Shown here: piece after piece, positions 1 through 8,641 of the stretch | Layout of the letters: every line of letters begins with the position of its first letter | Position numbering within the stretch: position 1 is the stretch's first letter | Program-made: the position numbers and the translations under genes | Notes under the pieces: generated by a model | Database searches by the model: none | Told to the model about the DNA's origin: nothing | The model's input: only the letters and a program-made list of their open reading frames with translations | NCBI RefSeq assembly: GCF_001553265.1 | Contig: NZ_KQ960598.1 | Coordinates: forward strand, 47,605-111,604 | Origin: Prevotella sp. DNF00663 | GTDB lineage: Bacteria > Bacteroidota > Bacteroidia > Bacteroidales > Bacteroidaceae | DNA length: 64,000 nt | Reading direction: 5' to 3'

Positions 1-75
1 TGGCTTGCACCTGAGGTAGTTATGAAACGGATGATAGATAAGGCTTTTAAAGCGGGTAATAATTTCCATGAATAA
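1..75 (+). CDS. C-terminal fragment of an unidentified protein (cut by window edge)
   Basis: Frame 1 is open from the first base and ends at the TAA at 73-75, giving about 24 residues that start WLAPEVV and finish NNFHE. It is followed by a promoter for the next gene, so it looks like the end of the preceding gene on the same strand. Too little is visible to assign a function. Being next to glycosyltransferases it may belong to the same glycan locus, but this is inference. Confidence 0.45.
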   Translation, partial: WLAPEVVMKRMIDKAFKAGNNFHE

Positions 76-92
76 GGGTTGTGATTTGTTTA

Positions 93-124
93 CTTGCAAT
101 TGCTTGCGGATTTTAGTATCTTTG
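93..124 (+). promoter_or_regulatory. Bacteroidales-type promoter for the glycan cluster
   Basis: A -7 box TATCTTTG (117-124) matches the Bacteroidales consensus TAnnTTTG. A CTTG box lies at 93-96, exactly 20 nt upstream. The first glycosyltransferase starts 14 nt downstream of the -7 box. Confidence 0.6.
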
Positions 125-137
125 CATAAAGGGTAAT

Positions 138-1214
138 ATGCGAATATTACAAGTTATTACCTCGCTCCTTATTGGTGGGGCGGAACATTTGGTGGTTCAG
201 TTAGTGGGGCGGCTACGTGAACAAGGTATAGAAACAGATGTGTGCCTGTTTGATGGTGAACGAACTTCGTTTTATGAAGAGTTGGAGAGCACGGGATGTA
301 AAATTTATAGTCTTTCTGATGGGGCTAATTTTTATGACTTAAGGTATATTCCTCGATTACGGCGTATTATGCGTAACTATGATATTATTCATACGCACAA
401 TTCAGCTCCACAACTTTTTGTGGCAATAGCTAATATTGAGCTAGGGAAAAAACTTATAACAACTGAGCATTCTACTAATAATCGGAAGCGGGGTAATCCC
501 TTTTATGCTGTTATCGATAAATGGATGTATGGCCGATATGAAAGGATAGTATGTATCTCGGAAGTGGCTCAAAAGAAACTTGCGCAATATTTGGATGAAC
601 CGAGGGAAAATCTAACAGTTATTAATAATGGTGTGGATGTATATGCCTTTCATCATGCAAAACTGATAGTCCCGACTATGCATGACGGAATATTCGTCAC
701 TGTTATGGTGGCGGGATTTCGTGAAGCAAAGGATCAGGACACAGTTATTAGAGCCATGGAGCTGTTGCCAGAGAATTATCATTTGTGGTTGGTTGGCGAT
801 GGGGTACGTAGAATTGAATTAGAAAAAGAGATAGAGGAAAGACATGTCGGTGATAGAGTTAAATTGTGGGGAATACGCTCGAATATAGCTCAAATATTAA
901 AGTCTGCTGATGTTGTTGTCATGTCTTCACATTGGGAGGGGCTTTCTCTCTCAAATATTGAAGGGATGGCTGTAGGTAAACCATTTGTTGCTTCTGATGT
1001 TGATGGATTGCGAGAGGTTACAAAGGGTTATGGAATCCTTTTTCCGCATGGTGATGCTCAAGCCTTAGCTGATATAATCCGCCAATTACATGACGACCCT
1101 ATATATTATAATATGGTGGCAAAAGCATGTTATCAGCGTGCTTGCCAGTTTGATATAAGTAAGACCGTGGAAAGATATATTAGAGTGTATCGTGATGTGT
1201 TTACATTGAATTGA
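138..1214 (+). CDS. GT4-family glycosyltransferase
   Basis: A 358-residue GT-B glycosyltransferase, probably cytoplasmic or peripheral on the membrane, adding a sugar to a lipid-linked glycan. The N-terminus MRILQVITSLLIGGAEH is the typical GT4 start with a glycine-rich loop. The C-terminal half has the GT4 nucleotide-sugar region: VAGFREAKDQD, VGDGVRR and the SSHWEGLSLSNIEGMA block, which holds the E-x7-E type signature. The length is normal for the family. It is the first gene after a promoter and is followed at 1281 by a second GT4. Donor and acceptor cannot be read from sequence. Confidence 0.85.
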   Translation: MRILQVITSLLIGGAEHLVVQLVGRLREQGIETDVCLFDGERTSFYEELESTGCKIYSLSDGANFYDLRYIPRLRRIMRNYDIIHTHNSAPQLFVAIANIELGKKLITTEHSTNNRKRGNPFYAVIDKWMYGRYERIVCISEVAQKKLAQYLDEPRENLTVINNGVDVYAFHHAKLIVPTMHDGIFVTVMVAGFREAKDQDTVIRAMELLPENYHLWLVGDGVRRIELEKEIEERHVGDRVKLWGIRSNIAQILKSADVVVMSSHWEGLSLSNIEGMAVGKPFVASDVDGLREVTKGYGILFPHGDAQALADIIRQLHDDPIYYNMVAKACYQRACQFDISKTVERYIRVYRDVFTLN

Positions 1215-1280
1215 CACGGATATTATCACGACCAAGTATGGAGTCTTGTAGTGGTTCTCGTTGCAAAAGTTGGAATTAAA

Positions 1281-2480
1281 ATGGAGAAAAGAAAACTAAT
1301 CCGTGTAACAACATCTGATATCAGCCTTGAATCTCTGATTAAGGGACAATTGAAGTTTCTGAGTAATGAGTTTGAGGTGGTAGGGGTCTCGAATAATACC
1401 GGTATGTTACAGATGATAGGTGAACGTGAGGGTATTCGGGTGATAGAGGTGCCGATGCATCGTGAGATTTCTTTAAAGGATGATGTGAAGTGCTTGTGGG
1501 TGTTATATCGTCTGTTTAAGAGAGAGAGCCCGGATATCGTTCATGCCAATACGCCCAAAGGAAGTTTACTCTCAATGCTAGCTGCAAGATGTGCTCGTGT
1601 GCCTCATCGTATTTATACGGTTACGGGACTGCGCTATCAAGGGGCTAAAGGATTGTTTAGAGATATACTTATGGGTATGGAGCGTATTACTTGTTGGGCT
1701 GCTACTAAAGTGATTCCTGAAGGGCAAGGAGTTCTACATACTTTACAGAGTGATAAAATTACGAAGAAATCATTGAGCGTGATATATCATGGAAATATTA
1801 ACGGTATTGATACGGAATATTTCTCGCGTGAGGTAACTGTTAAACATTTAAAGCAAAGTGTGGAATTCAAGGAAGATATTCCTACTGATGTGGTTAGAAT
1901 GCGTGTTCGCCAATCGCTTGGATTAGCAGATGATGATTTCGGTTTTATCTTTATTGGGCGTATTGTAAGGGGGAAAGGGATGCATGAGTTAGCAAGTGCA
2001 ATGAAGAAATTTTCACTGGAGAATATACATTGCAAATTAATTCTTGTGGGTAACTTTGAAGAGGAATTAGACCCTTTGCTATCGGAAGATATGGAATTCT
2101 TTACTCATGATCAAAGTGTTAAGTTTGTAGGGTATCAAAATGATGTCAGACCTTATTTGTTTGCGGCTGATGCCTTGGTATTCCCAAGTTATCGGGAAGG
2201 ATTCCCTAATGTTGTATTACAGGCTGGGGCTATGGAGCTTCCTTCCATAGTGACAGATATTAATGGTTGTAATGAAATTATAGAGGATAACATCAATGGC
2301 ATCATCATACCAAGTAAGGATGTGGAGGCTTTGTATATGAGTATGAAATATTTTATGGAACATATTGAAAAGATAAAGCAAATGGGGATTTATTCCCGAC
2401 CACTCATCTGTAAACGATATGAGCAACAAGATGTGTGGCATGCGTTAAGTGAAGAATATAGAAGGGTTTTATCTAAATAA
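1281..2480 (+). CDS. GT4-family glycosyltransferase
   Basis: A second GT-B glycosyltransferase of about 399 residues. The N-terminal half shows the PDIVHANTPKGSLLSMLAA acceptor-side block. The C-terminal half shows FIGRIVRGKGMHELASA and FPSYREGFPNVVLQAGAME, the GT4 donor-binding signature. An in-frame GTG lies upstream at 1251, but the ATG at 1281 begins MEKRKLIRVTT, which fits the family start better. It sits 9 nt before the PglC-like gene, so the two are probably co-transcribed. It likely extends the lipid-linked sugar made by that enzyme. Sugar specificity is unknown. Confidence 0.85.
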   Translation: MEKRKLIRVTTSDISLESLIKGQLKFLSNEFEVVGVSNNTGMLQMIGEREGIRVIEVPMHREISLKDDVKCLWVLYRLFKRESPDIVHANTPKGSLLSMLAARCARVPHRIYTVTGLRYQGAKGLFRDILMGMERITCWAATKVIPEGQGVLHTLQSDKITKKSLSVIYHGNINGIDTEYFSREVTVKHLKQSVEFKEDIPTDVVRMRVRQSLGLADDDFGFIFIGRIVRGKGMHELASAMKKFSLENIHCKLILVGNFEEELDPLLSEDMEFFTHDQSVKFVGYQNDVRPYLFAADALVFPSYREGFPNVVLQAGAMELPSIVTDINGCNEIIEDNINGIIIPSKDVEALYMSMKYFMEHIEKIKQMGIYSRPLICKRYEQQDVWHALSEEYRRVLSK

Positions 2481-2489
2481 GTTAAGATT

Positions 2490-3098
2490 GTGTATAAGTT
2501 CTTTTTTAAACGACTTATAGATTTTAGTATAGCATTGATAAGTCTGATTTGTATAAGTCCTATTTTATTGATTATTACAATATGGCTTTATTTTGCGAAT
2601 AGAAAGAGTGGTGTATTCTTTTTACAAGATAGGCCAGGGAAGAATGGGAAAATCTTTAAAGTTATCAAGTATAAGACCATGACGGATGATAGGGATGAGC
2701 GGGGGGAGTTGTTGCCCGATGAGGATCGATTGACAAAGGTCGGTCAATTTGTACGTTCTACTTCGATAGATGAACTTCCACAATTGGTTAATGTATTAAA
2801 AGGTGATATGGCACTAATTGGTCCTCGCCCATTGTTAGTACAATATTTGCCTTTGTACAGTGAGAGGCAGGCTCGTCGCCATGAGGTTCGACCGGGAATA
2901 ACAGGATGGGCACAATGCCATGGACGTAATGCTATTTCATGGACAAAGAAATTTGAGTATGATGTATGGTATGTAGATCATATTTCTCTTAAAACAGATC
3001 TAAAAATATTGTATTTAACTCTGGTATCTATACTTAAGCGGGAAGGTATATCTGCGGAAAATAATGTAACAATAGAGGATTTTAATGGACACAATTAA
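2490..3098 (+). CDS. PglC-like phosphoglycosyl (sugar) transferase
   Basis: A 202-residue initiating enzyme that moves a phospho-sugar from a UDP-sugar to undecaprenyl phosphate at the inner membrane. It starts with GTG at 2490. The N-terminal hydrophobic hairpin KRLIDFSIALISLICISPIL carries the Ser/Pro break of monotopic transferases. The catalytic region follows: FFLQDRPGKNGKIFKVIKYKTM, the DDRDERGE segment, STSIDELPQLVNVLKGDMALIGPRP and RPGITGWAQ. The short length matches minimal PglC-type rather than WcaJ-type enzymes. With the aminotransferase and dehydratase downstream, the substrate is likely a UDP-diamino- or amino-deoxysugar. The last 14 nt overlap the next gene. Confidence 0.85.
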   Translation: MYKFFFKRLIDFSIALISLICISPILLIITIWLYFANRKSGVFFLQDRPGKNGKIFKVIKYKTMTDDRDERGELLPDEDRLTKVGQFVRSTSIDELPQLVNVLKGDMALIGPRPLLVQYLPLYSERQARRHEVRPGITGWAQCHGRNAISWTKKFEYDVWYVDHISLKTDLKILYLTLVSILKREGISAENNVTIEDFNGHN

Positions 3099-4269
3099 GC
3101 ATATGTTATATAATACTCCTTGTTTTATTCTTGATGAAGTAGAATTTAAAAGGAATGTTGATGGGTTTCGACTTGCGCTTAATCACTATTTCACAAATGG
3201 GCTAATAGGCTTTTCTGTTAAGACTAATTCTTTTCCTTATTTGCTGAAATTAGCAAAAGATTGTGGATGCTATGCAGAGGTGGTTTCATACTCGGAATAT
3301 GAATTAGCCTTGATGTGTGGATTTGCTAAGGACAAGATTATCTATAATGGTCCTATGAAATCAAAAGAGTCTTTTCTTGATGCTCTAGAACATGGTGCAA
3401 TAGTAAATATTGAAACAAAACGTGAAATAGAGTGGCTGAGGTTGTTAGATACGAATAAAGAATATCAAGTGGGGATTCGGCTGAATATAGATATTAGCCA
3501 TATTTCTCCAGGGGATGCTAAATATGACAATGATGATAGCAGATTTGGATTCTCCGCAGAGAATGAGGAGTTCTTACTTGCATTAAAGAAAATATCCGAG
3601 ATTTCTAATATTACAATAAAGGGACTTCATATTCATAGGACTTCAAAAACACGCAGTGTGAACTTTTATCAAAAGCTTGTACGATATGGGGCAGAAGTAA
3701 TAGATAAATATCATTTAAAACTTCAGTATCTAGATATTGGAGGAGGGTATTTCGGAATCTTTGCTAATAAACCCACTTATGAAGATTATTGTAGTGCTAT
3801 AGCTGAAGAACTAAAAAGACAAAAATTGGAGTATCTAAATATAATAGTAGAACCGGGAAATGCGCTTACAGCATCTGTATTTGAATATCATTCTTCAGTG
3901 ATAGATACTAAACAGGTAGGGGAGACATTGTTTGTTACGACAGATGGTACACGTAATGATGTGGATCCTCTCTTTCAGAAATCTGATTATATAAAGGAAT
4001 TAGTATACCATGGAAAGAATCAAGATATAGTAGCCCATCAAGTAATCACTGGGTGTACTTGCCTTGAGTTTGACCGCCTATTTGAGCTTTGTGAACAGCA
4101 GCGCTTAGATGTTGGTGATGAAATTATTTATAAGAATGTAGGTGCTTATACAATGTGTTTATCACCGTTATTTATTAGATATATCCCTAGAGTGTATTCA
4201 AAGGAATCGGGAGAATTATTAAGGCAAGAATGGACGGCACAGGAATATATTGCTCAATGTAAAATGTAA
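3085..4269 (+). CDS. PLP-dependent decarboxylase, fold-type III (LysA/ODC-like)
   Basis: A 394-residue alanine racemase-fold decarboxylase related to diaminopimelate and ornithine decarboxylases. FSVKTNSFPYL near residue 46 carries the PLP-binding lysine. HIHRTSK is in the position of the usual HIGS-type motif. GGGYFG binds the cofactor phosphate, EPGNAL replaces the usual EPGR, and GCTCLEFD and VGAYTM supply the Cys and Gly-Ala-Tyr active-site blocks. It starts inside the preceding gene (14-nt overlap) and is followed by an ATP-grasp gene 18 nt later. That placement inside a glycan operon argues against housekeeping lysine synthesis and suggests it makes an amine or amino acid used to decorate a sugar. 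The substrate is unknown. Confidence 0.75.
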   Translation: MDTIKHMLYNTPCFILDEVEFKRNVDGFRLALNHYFTNGLIGFSVKTNSFPYLLKLAKDCGCYAEVVSYSEYELALMCGFAKDKIIYNGPMKSKESFLDALEHGAIVNIETKREIEWLRLLDTNKEYQVGIRLNIDISHISPGDAKYDNDDSRFGFSAENEEFLLALKKISEISNITIKGLHIHRTSKTRSVNFYQKLVRYGAEVIDKYHLKLQYLDIGGGYFGIFANKPTYEDYCSAIAEELKRQKLEYLNIIVEPGNALTASVFEYHSSVIDTKQVGETLFVTTDGTRNDVDPLFQKSDYIKELVYHGKNQDIVAHQVITGCTCLEFDRLFELCEQQRLDVGDEIIYKNVGAYTMCLSPLFIRYIPRVYSKESGELLRQEWTAQEYIAQCKM

Positions 4270-4287
4270 TTGTAGATATAGATATAA

Positions 4288-5292
4288 ATGGAAAAAAATA
4301 TATTGTTTTGTAGTGTAGGTCGTAGAGCAACATTGTTACAGAATTTTAGAGAGTCAATGCGAGGTTGTGGTAAACTTGTTGCAACTGATTGTAGCCCAGT
4401 AGCTCCGGCATTATATTTTGCGGATAGCATTTATCGAGTTCCGCTTATTACGGATGAACATTATACAGAGGAAGTATTAGAAATTTGTAAAAGAGAAGAT
4501 ATTAAGGCACTTACAACTCTGATAGATCCTGAAATAGAAATAATGGCGAGACATGCTAGTGTGTATCGTAATCAGTCAATTTTGCCTCTTTGCCCAAATA
4601 AGGAGTCTGCCCATTTGTGTTTTGATAAGTATGAAATGTTTAAGTATTTTCAAAAGAAAGGAATAAGAACTGTACTTACTTATAATGATTTGGAAGTATT
4701 TAAGGAAGGCTTAAGTAAGGGCGAAATCTCCTTCCCGGTTTTTATGAAACCAATATCTGGTAGTGGAAGTGTTGGTGCACATCGTGTAGAAAACTTGGAG
4801 CAGTTGAAGAAAGACTGGAACGAAGGGCTTTTTACCTATATTATTCAAGAATTGATGGAAGAAGGGGACTGTGATGCTGATGTTTATGTAGATACGGAAT
4901 CTCATCGCCCTGTTGCTATCTTTTCTAAAAAGAAAATCGAGACACGGATTGGCGGAGCAAGTAAAACCATCTCGTTTAAGGATGAAAAGCTCTTTGAATT
5001 TGTGGAACAGATTTGCAGCGCATTAGAGCTTAGTGGACCTTGTGATATGGATTTTTTTATGAAAGATGGAGAGTATTATCTTTCAGAAATTAATCCTCGC
5101 TTTGGAGGAGCTTATCTTCATGCTTATGGTGCAGGGGTTGATTTTATACAACTGATTCTTAATAATATAGACGGTAAAGAAAATAAGTCACTTATTGGAA
5201 ACTACGATGAAGATATTTTGATGATGATGTATGATGCAGTAGTGATTCGAAAGAAAACAGACTTGTTGGAAGGAAATTTTTCGTTGTTATAG
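4288..5292 (+). CDS. ATP-grasp family ligase (carbamoyl-phosphate-synthase-like)
   Basis: A 334-residue ATP-grasp protein. The N-terminus NILFCSVGRRATLLQNF is a Rossmann-like preATP-grasp domain. The ATP-binding lobes include VFMKPISGSGSVGAHRV (about residue 151) and the metal/phosphate site EINPRFGG (about residue 268). Family members join a carboxylate to an amine or thiol through an acylphosphate. Located between a decarboxylase and a sugar aminotransferase, it could attach an acyl or aminoacyl group to an amino sugar; that is inference. Distantly similar proteins act in amino-acid ligation and pyrimidine synthesis, so the substrate cannot be assigned. Confidence 0.75.
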   Translation: MEKNILFCSVGRRATLLQNFRESMRGCGKLVATDCSPVAPALYFADSIYRVPLITDEHYTEEVLEICKREDIKALTTLIDPEIEIMARHASVYRNQSILPLCPNKESAHLCFDKYEMFKYFQKKGIRTVLTYNDLEVFKEGLSKGEISFPVFMKPISGSGSVGAHRVENLEQLKKDWNEGLFTYIIQELMEEGDCDADVYVDTESHRPVAIFSKKKIETRIGGASKTISFKDEKLFEFVEQICSALELSGPCDMDFFMKDGEYYLSEINPRFGGAYLHAYGAGVDFIQLILNNIDGKENKSLIGNYDEDILMMMYDAVVIRKKTDLLEGNFSLL

Positions 5293-5308
5293 ATTAAATG
5301 TCATTGTT

Positions 5309-6661
5309 ATGCAAAAGCGAATTAATCTCTGCCTAGCTCATATGAGTGGCAATGAAATGAAATATATACAAGAGGCGTTTGACACAAATTGGGTAGTGCC
5401 TTTAGGGCCAAATGTGAATGCATTTGAGGAAGATCTGAGGCGGTTTGTTGTGTCGACAAGCAATGATGCATTGAAAGATCCGTACCTTAGAGAAACCTAT
5501 CCGCAAACAGTAGAAGCGCATGAGAGTAATCCTGATAATTTGTGGTTGGAGAGCTTATCAGGACTGGAAAATAAACGGGTCGTGGCATTGGCTTCCGGTA
5601 CGGCAGCTGTACATCTTGCGCTGATAGGTTTGGGTGTGAAAGTTGGCGACGAAGTGATTTGCCAGAGTCTTACCTTCTGTGCATCTTCACATCCTGTTAC
5701 TTATCTTGGAGCTACGCCCGTATTTGTAGATTCAGAGGAAGAAACGTGGAATATGGATCCTGTATTACTAGATAAGGCAATCAAAGACCGAATAGCGAAG
5801 ACTGGTTGTAAGCCAAAAGCTATTATCGTTGTTTATCTTTATGGTATGCCGGCTCGAATAGATGAAATCATGGCTGTGGCTCAAAAATATGATATTCCAC
5901 TTATAGAAGATGCAGCCGAAGGTCTTGGTTCGCGTTATCATGGACAGGTGTGTGGAACGTTTGGCGAATATGGGGTATTGAGTTTTAATGGTAATAAGAT
6001 GATAACCACGTCGGGTGGTGGTGCTTTAATATGTCCCGATGAGGCTAGTCGCAACAATATTATGTTCTATGCAACTCAGGCTCGTGAGGGGTATCCGTAT
6101 TATCAGCATGAAAAGATAGGCTACAATTATCGGATGAGTAATATATGTGCGGGTATTGGACGAGGCCAGATGACAGTGCTTGATGAGCATGTTGCCCATC
6201 ATCGGTACATTGCTGATTTATATGCCAAAGCTTTTGATGGAATAGACGGTATAACGTTTCATGGTAATCCTTCTTCAGAAATAGATTCTAACTTTTGGCT
6301 TAATACGATACTACTTGATCCAAGTCTTCAAGTTAGAGGACAAGGAAATGCATATAAGTCAACGGTGAAGGGGGCTGTAGGTGGAATTGCGGGAGTTATT
6401 CATTCTGTAGATAATGTTCATACAGATTGTGAACCTAATACCAATGTGGAAGCCATGCGCATCTGTTTGGACAATGTTGGTATCGAGAGTCGCCCACTAT
6501 GGAAGCCTATGCATAAGCAACCTGTATACCGATATACTCCTGCTTATGTGAATGGAGTGTCTGAACAATTGTTTAAATGTGGACTATGTCTGCCTTCTGG
6601 TCCTTGTGTTTCTGATCAAGATGTAGAATGGATTGTTGAAACAATCAAGTCGTGTTTGTAA
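5309..6661 (+). CDS. DegT/DnrJ/EryC1/StrS aminotransferase (PglE-like)
   Basis: A PLP-dependent sugar aminotransferase of 450 residues, which would convert a UDP-4-keto-6-deoxy-sugar to the 4-amino sugar. The start MSGNEMKYIQEAFDTNWVVPLGPNV is typical. ALASGTAAVHLAL binds the cofactor phosphate, IEDAAEGLGS carries the PLP-contacting Asp, and SFNGNKMITTSGGG has the Schiff-base lysine. The protein is longer than the usual 360-400 residues. One insertion of about 40 residues follows FEEDLRRF (VVSTSNDAL onward to LSGLENKRV). A second lies around GNAYKSTVKGAVGG. It is 16 nt after the ATP-grasp gene and upstream of the dehydratase that would supply its keto-sugar. Confidence 0.85.
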   Translation: MQKRINLCLAHMSGNEMKYIQEAFDTNWVVPLGPNVNAFEEDLRRFVVSTSNDALKDPYLRETYPQTVEAHESNPDNLWLESLSGLENKRVVALASGTAAVHLALIGLGVKVGDEVICQSLTFCASSHPVTYLGATPVFVDSEEETWNMDPVLLDKAIKDRIAKTGCKPKAIIVVYLYGMPARIDEIMAVAQKYDIPLIEDAAEGLGSRYHGQVCGTFGEYGVLSFNGNKMITTSGGGALICPDEASRNNIMFYATQAREGYPYYQHEKIGYNYRMSNICAGIGRGQMTVLDEHVAHHRYIADLYAKAFDGIDGITFHGNPSSEIDSNFWLNTILLDPSLQVRGQGNAYKSTVKGAVGGIAGVIHSVDNVHTDCEPNTNVEAMRICLDNVGIESRPLWKPMHKQPVYRYTPAYVNGVSEQLFKCGLCLPSGPCVSDQDVEWIVETIKSCL

Positions 6662-6715
6662 GCAAGGATGTTCTCCATGGTTACTGAAAATATGATTAAT
6701 TAAATGGTGCGAGAT

Positions 6716-8641
6716 ATGAAGTTACTTGATAAACTAGTTAGTTGGTATTTTTCAAAAGATGCATTACCTTATTGGTGTGTGTTCATTATAGACTGTATTA
6801 TTTGTTATTTATCTGGCTTATTTGTATTTTGGCTTTATTATAATGGAGCTGTGACGCTAGGTAATATCATCTTATTGACGAAGACTATATTTATGTATAT
6901 GGTTTTCAACTTGATAGGTTTTAAGTTTTTTAGAACTTATACGGGTGTCATAAGATACTCTACTGTCACAGATTTAGTGAGAGTGGGATGTGCCATGTTC
7001 TTATCTTTGTTTGTAGCCGAGGTTATGCATTATGTTATTTATTATTGGCATTTGCATTTCATTAGGTTGCAAGGTCGCCAAATAGTTGCGATGTATCTTG
7101 TTGCAACGGTAGGAATGATGGCATTTAGAATGCTTGTAAAAACATTATATGAAGTGCTGTTTAGTTCTAACACTGGTATGCGCACATTCATATACGGTGT
7201 ACAAAAGGGTGGTATCGGACTGGCTAAAAATATTAGAAATGAAAAGCCAGCCAGATTCCAACTAAAAGGGTTTATAGCTCCTGATGCTTATTTCTCTGGA
7301 CGTAGGTTGTTGGGAGTGCGAGTGTATAAGAACGATGAAGACTTGATAGATGTATTGAAATCTATGAATGTTCAGGTTGTATTGGTCTCTCCATTACAGA
7401 ATAAGGCGTTTCGTAGAGATGGAGCTTTGCAAGATAGATTGATACAAGCTAATATCCATATATATATGGTTGCTGAATCTGAGGAGTGGGCACCAGAAAA
7501 GAATACTGCAAGTGCACTCAAGGAAATCAGTATTGAAGACCTGCTACCGCGTAATGAGATACAGGTAGATATGGAAGCAATAGGCAGAATGATAACAGGA
7601 AAGAAAATTCTGATAACGGGTTCTGCTGGTAGTATCGGTAAGGGAATATTGAAGCAGATTGCAGTGTATCATCCTTCTGAATTGATGTTGATAGACCAAG
7701 CGGAAACTCCCCAGCATGACATTCGGTTGATGATGGCTCGCGATTATCCTAAGATTAAAGCGACTGTAGTAGTCGAAACGATAACCAATGAACACAGAAT
7801 GGAATATATATTCAATAGGTTCAGACCTGATTATGTGTTTCATGCGGCAGCTTATAAACATGTACCTATGATGGAGGATAATCCTTATGAGAGCGTTTTG
7901 AATAATATTCGCGGTACGAAAGTCATTGCGGATTTGGCTGTCAAGTATGGTGTGAAGAAGTTTGTAATGCTTAGTACGGATAAGGCAGTCAATCCAACAA
8001 ATGTAATGGGATGTTCTAAGCGCATTTGCGAAATTTATATTCAGTCGCTAGATAAGGCCATTAAGCAAGGGACGACAGAATCTTTGAAAGATAGAGTGAC
8101 CCAGTTTGTGACGACTCGATTTGGAAATGTGCTTGGCTCAAATGGTTCTGTGATACCTCTTTTTGAAAAGCAAATCAAAGCAGGTGGACCACTGACGGTA
8201 ACTGATCCCAATATTATCCGTTTCTTTATGTTGATACCAGAGGCTTGCAAGCTGGTGTTAGAGGCTGGTACCCATGGCAATGGAGGAGAGATATTCGTCT
8301 TTGATATGGGCGAGCCTGTGAAGATTGCAGATTTGGCAAAGCGTATGATATTGCTGTCCGGAGCACAAAATGTTCAAATTAAATATACAGGATTGCGTGA
8401 AGGCGAAAAGCTATATGAGGAAGTGTTATCAAAAGAAGAAGATACTTTACCTTCATTTAATCCCAAGATTCGTATTGCCAAAGTTCGACAATATGAATAT
8501 GGCAATATCAATCAAGAGATTCTTAATCTGATAGATATAGCACAGACTTTTGATGATATGAAGATAGTTAAGAAGATGAAGGAATTAGTTCCGGAGTTTA
8601 AGTCAAAGAATTCTGTGTATGAGCAGTTAGACAACAACTAA
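6716..8641 (+). CDS. PglF/CapD/FlaA1-like nucleotide-sugar 4,6-dehydratase, membrane bound
   Basis: A membrane-anchored dehydratase of about 641 residues that removes water from UDP-GlcNAc to give the 4-keto-6-deoxy sugar. Four hydrophobic segments fill roughly residues 15-140. A first Rossmann-like region follows. The catalytic SDR domain begins at ILITGSAGSIGKGI (about residue 298) and carries MLSTDKAVNPTNVMGCSKR, where Met stands at the usual Tyr position as in PglF/FlaA1. An in-frame ATG at 6704 is possible, but MKLLDKLVSW at 6716 is a more usual start. It probably feeds the aminotransferase upstream. The stop overlaps the next start as TAATG. Confidence 0.85.
   Translation: MKLLDKLVSWYFSKDALPYWCVFIIDCIICYLSGLFVFWLYYNGAVTLGNIILLTKTIFMYMVFNLIGFKFFRTYTGVIRYSTVTDLVRVGCAMFLSLFVAEVMHYVIYYWHLHFIRLQGRQIVAMYLVATVGMMAFRMLVKTLYEVLFSSNTGMRTFIYGVQKGGIGLAKNIRNEKPARFQLKGFIAPDAYFSGRRLLGVRVYKNDEDLIDVLKSMNVQVVLVSPLQNKAFRRDGALQDRLIQANIHIYMVAESEEWAPEKNTASALKEISIEDLLPRNEIQVDMEAIGRMITGKKILITGSAGSIGKGILKQIAVYHPSELMLIDQAETPQHDIRLMMARDYPKIKATVVVETITNEHRMEYIFNRFRPDYVFHAAAYKHVPMMEDNPYESVLNNIRGTKVIADLAVKYGVKKFVMLSTDKAVNPTNVMGCSKRICEIYIQSLDKAIKQGTTESLKDRVTQFVTTRFGNVLGSNGSVIPLFEKQIKAGGPLTVTDPNIIRFFMLIPEACKLVLEAGTHGNGGEIFVFDMGEPVKIADLAKRMILLSGAQNVQIKYTGLREGEKLYEEVLSKEEDTLPSFNPKIRIAKVRQYEYGNINQEILNLIDIAQTFDDMKIVKKMKELVPEFKSKNSVYEQLDNN

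Noticed and set aside
3085..4269. Housekeeping diaminopimelate decarboxylase (lysA)
   Set aside because: It overlaps glycan genes, and its EPGNAL and HIHRTSK motifs depart from classic LysA, so I kept a general decarboxylase call.
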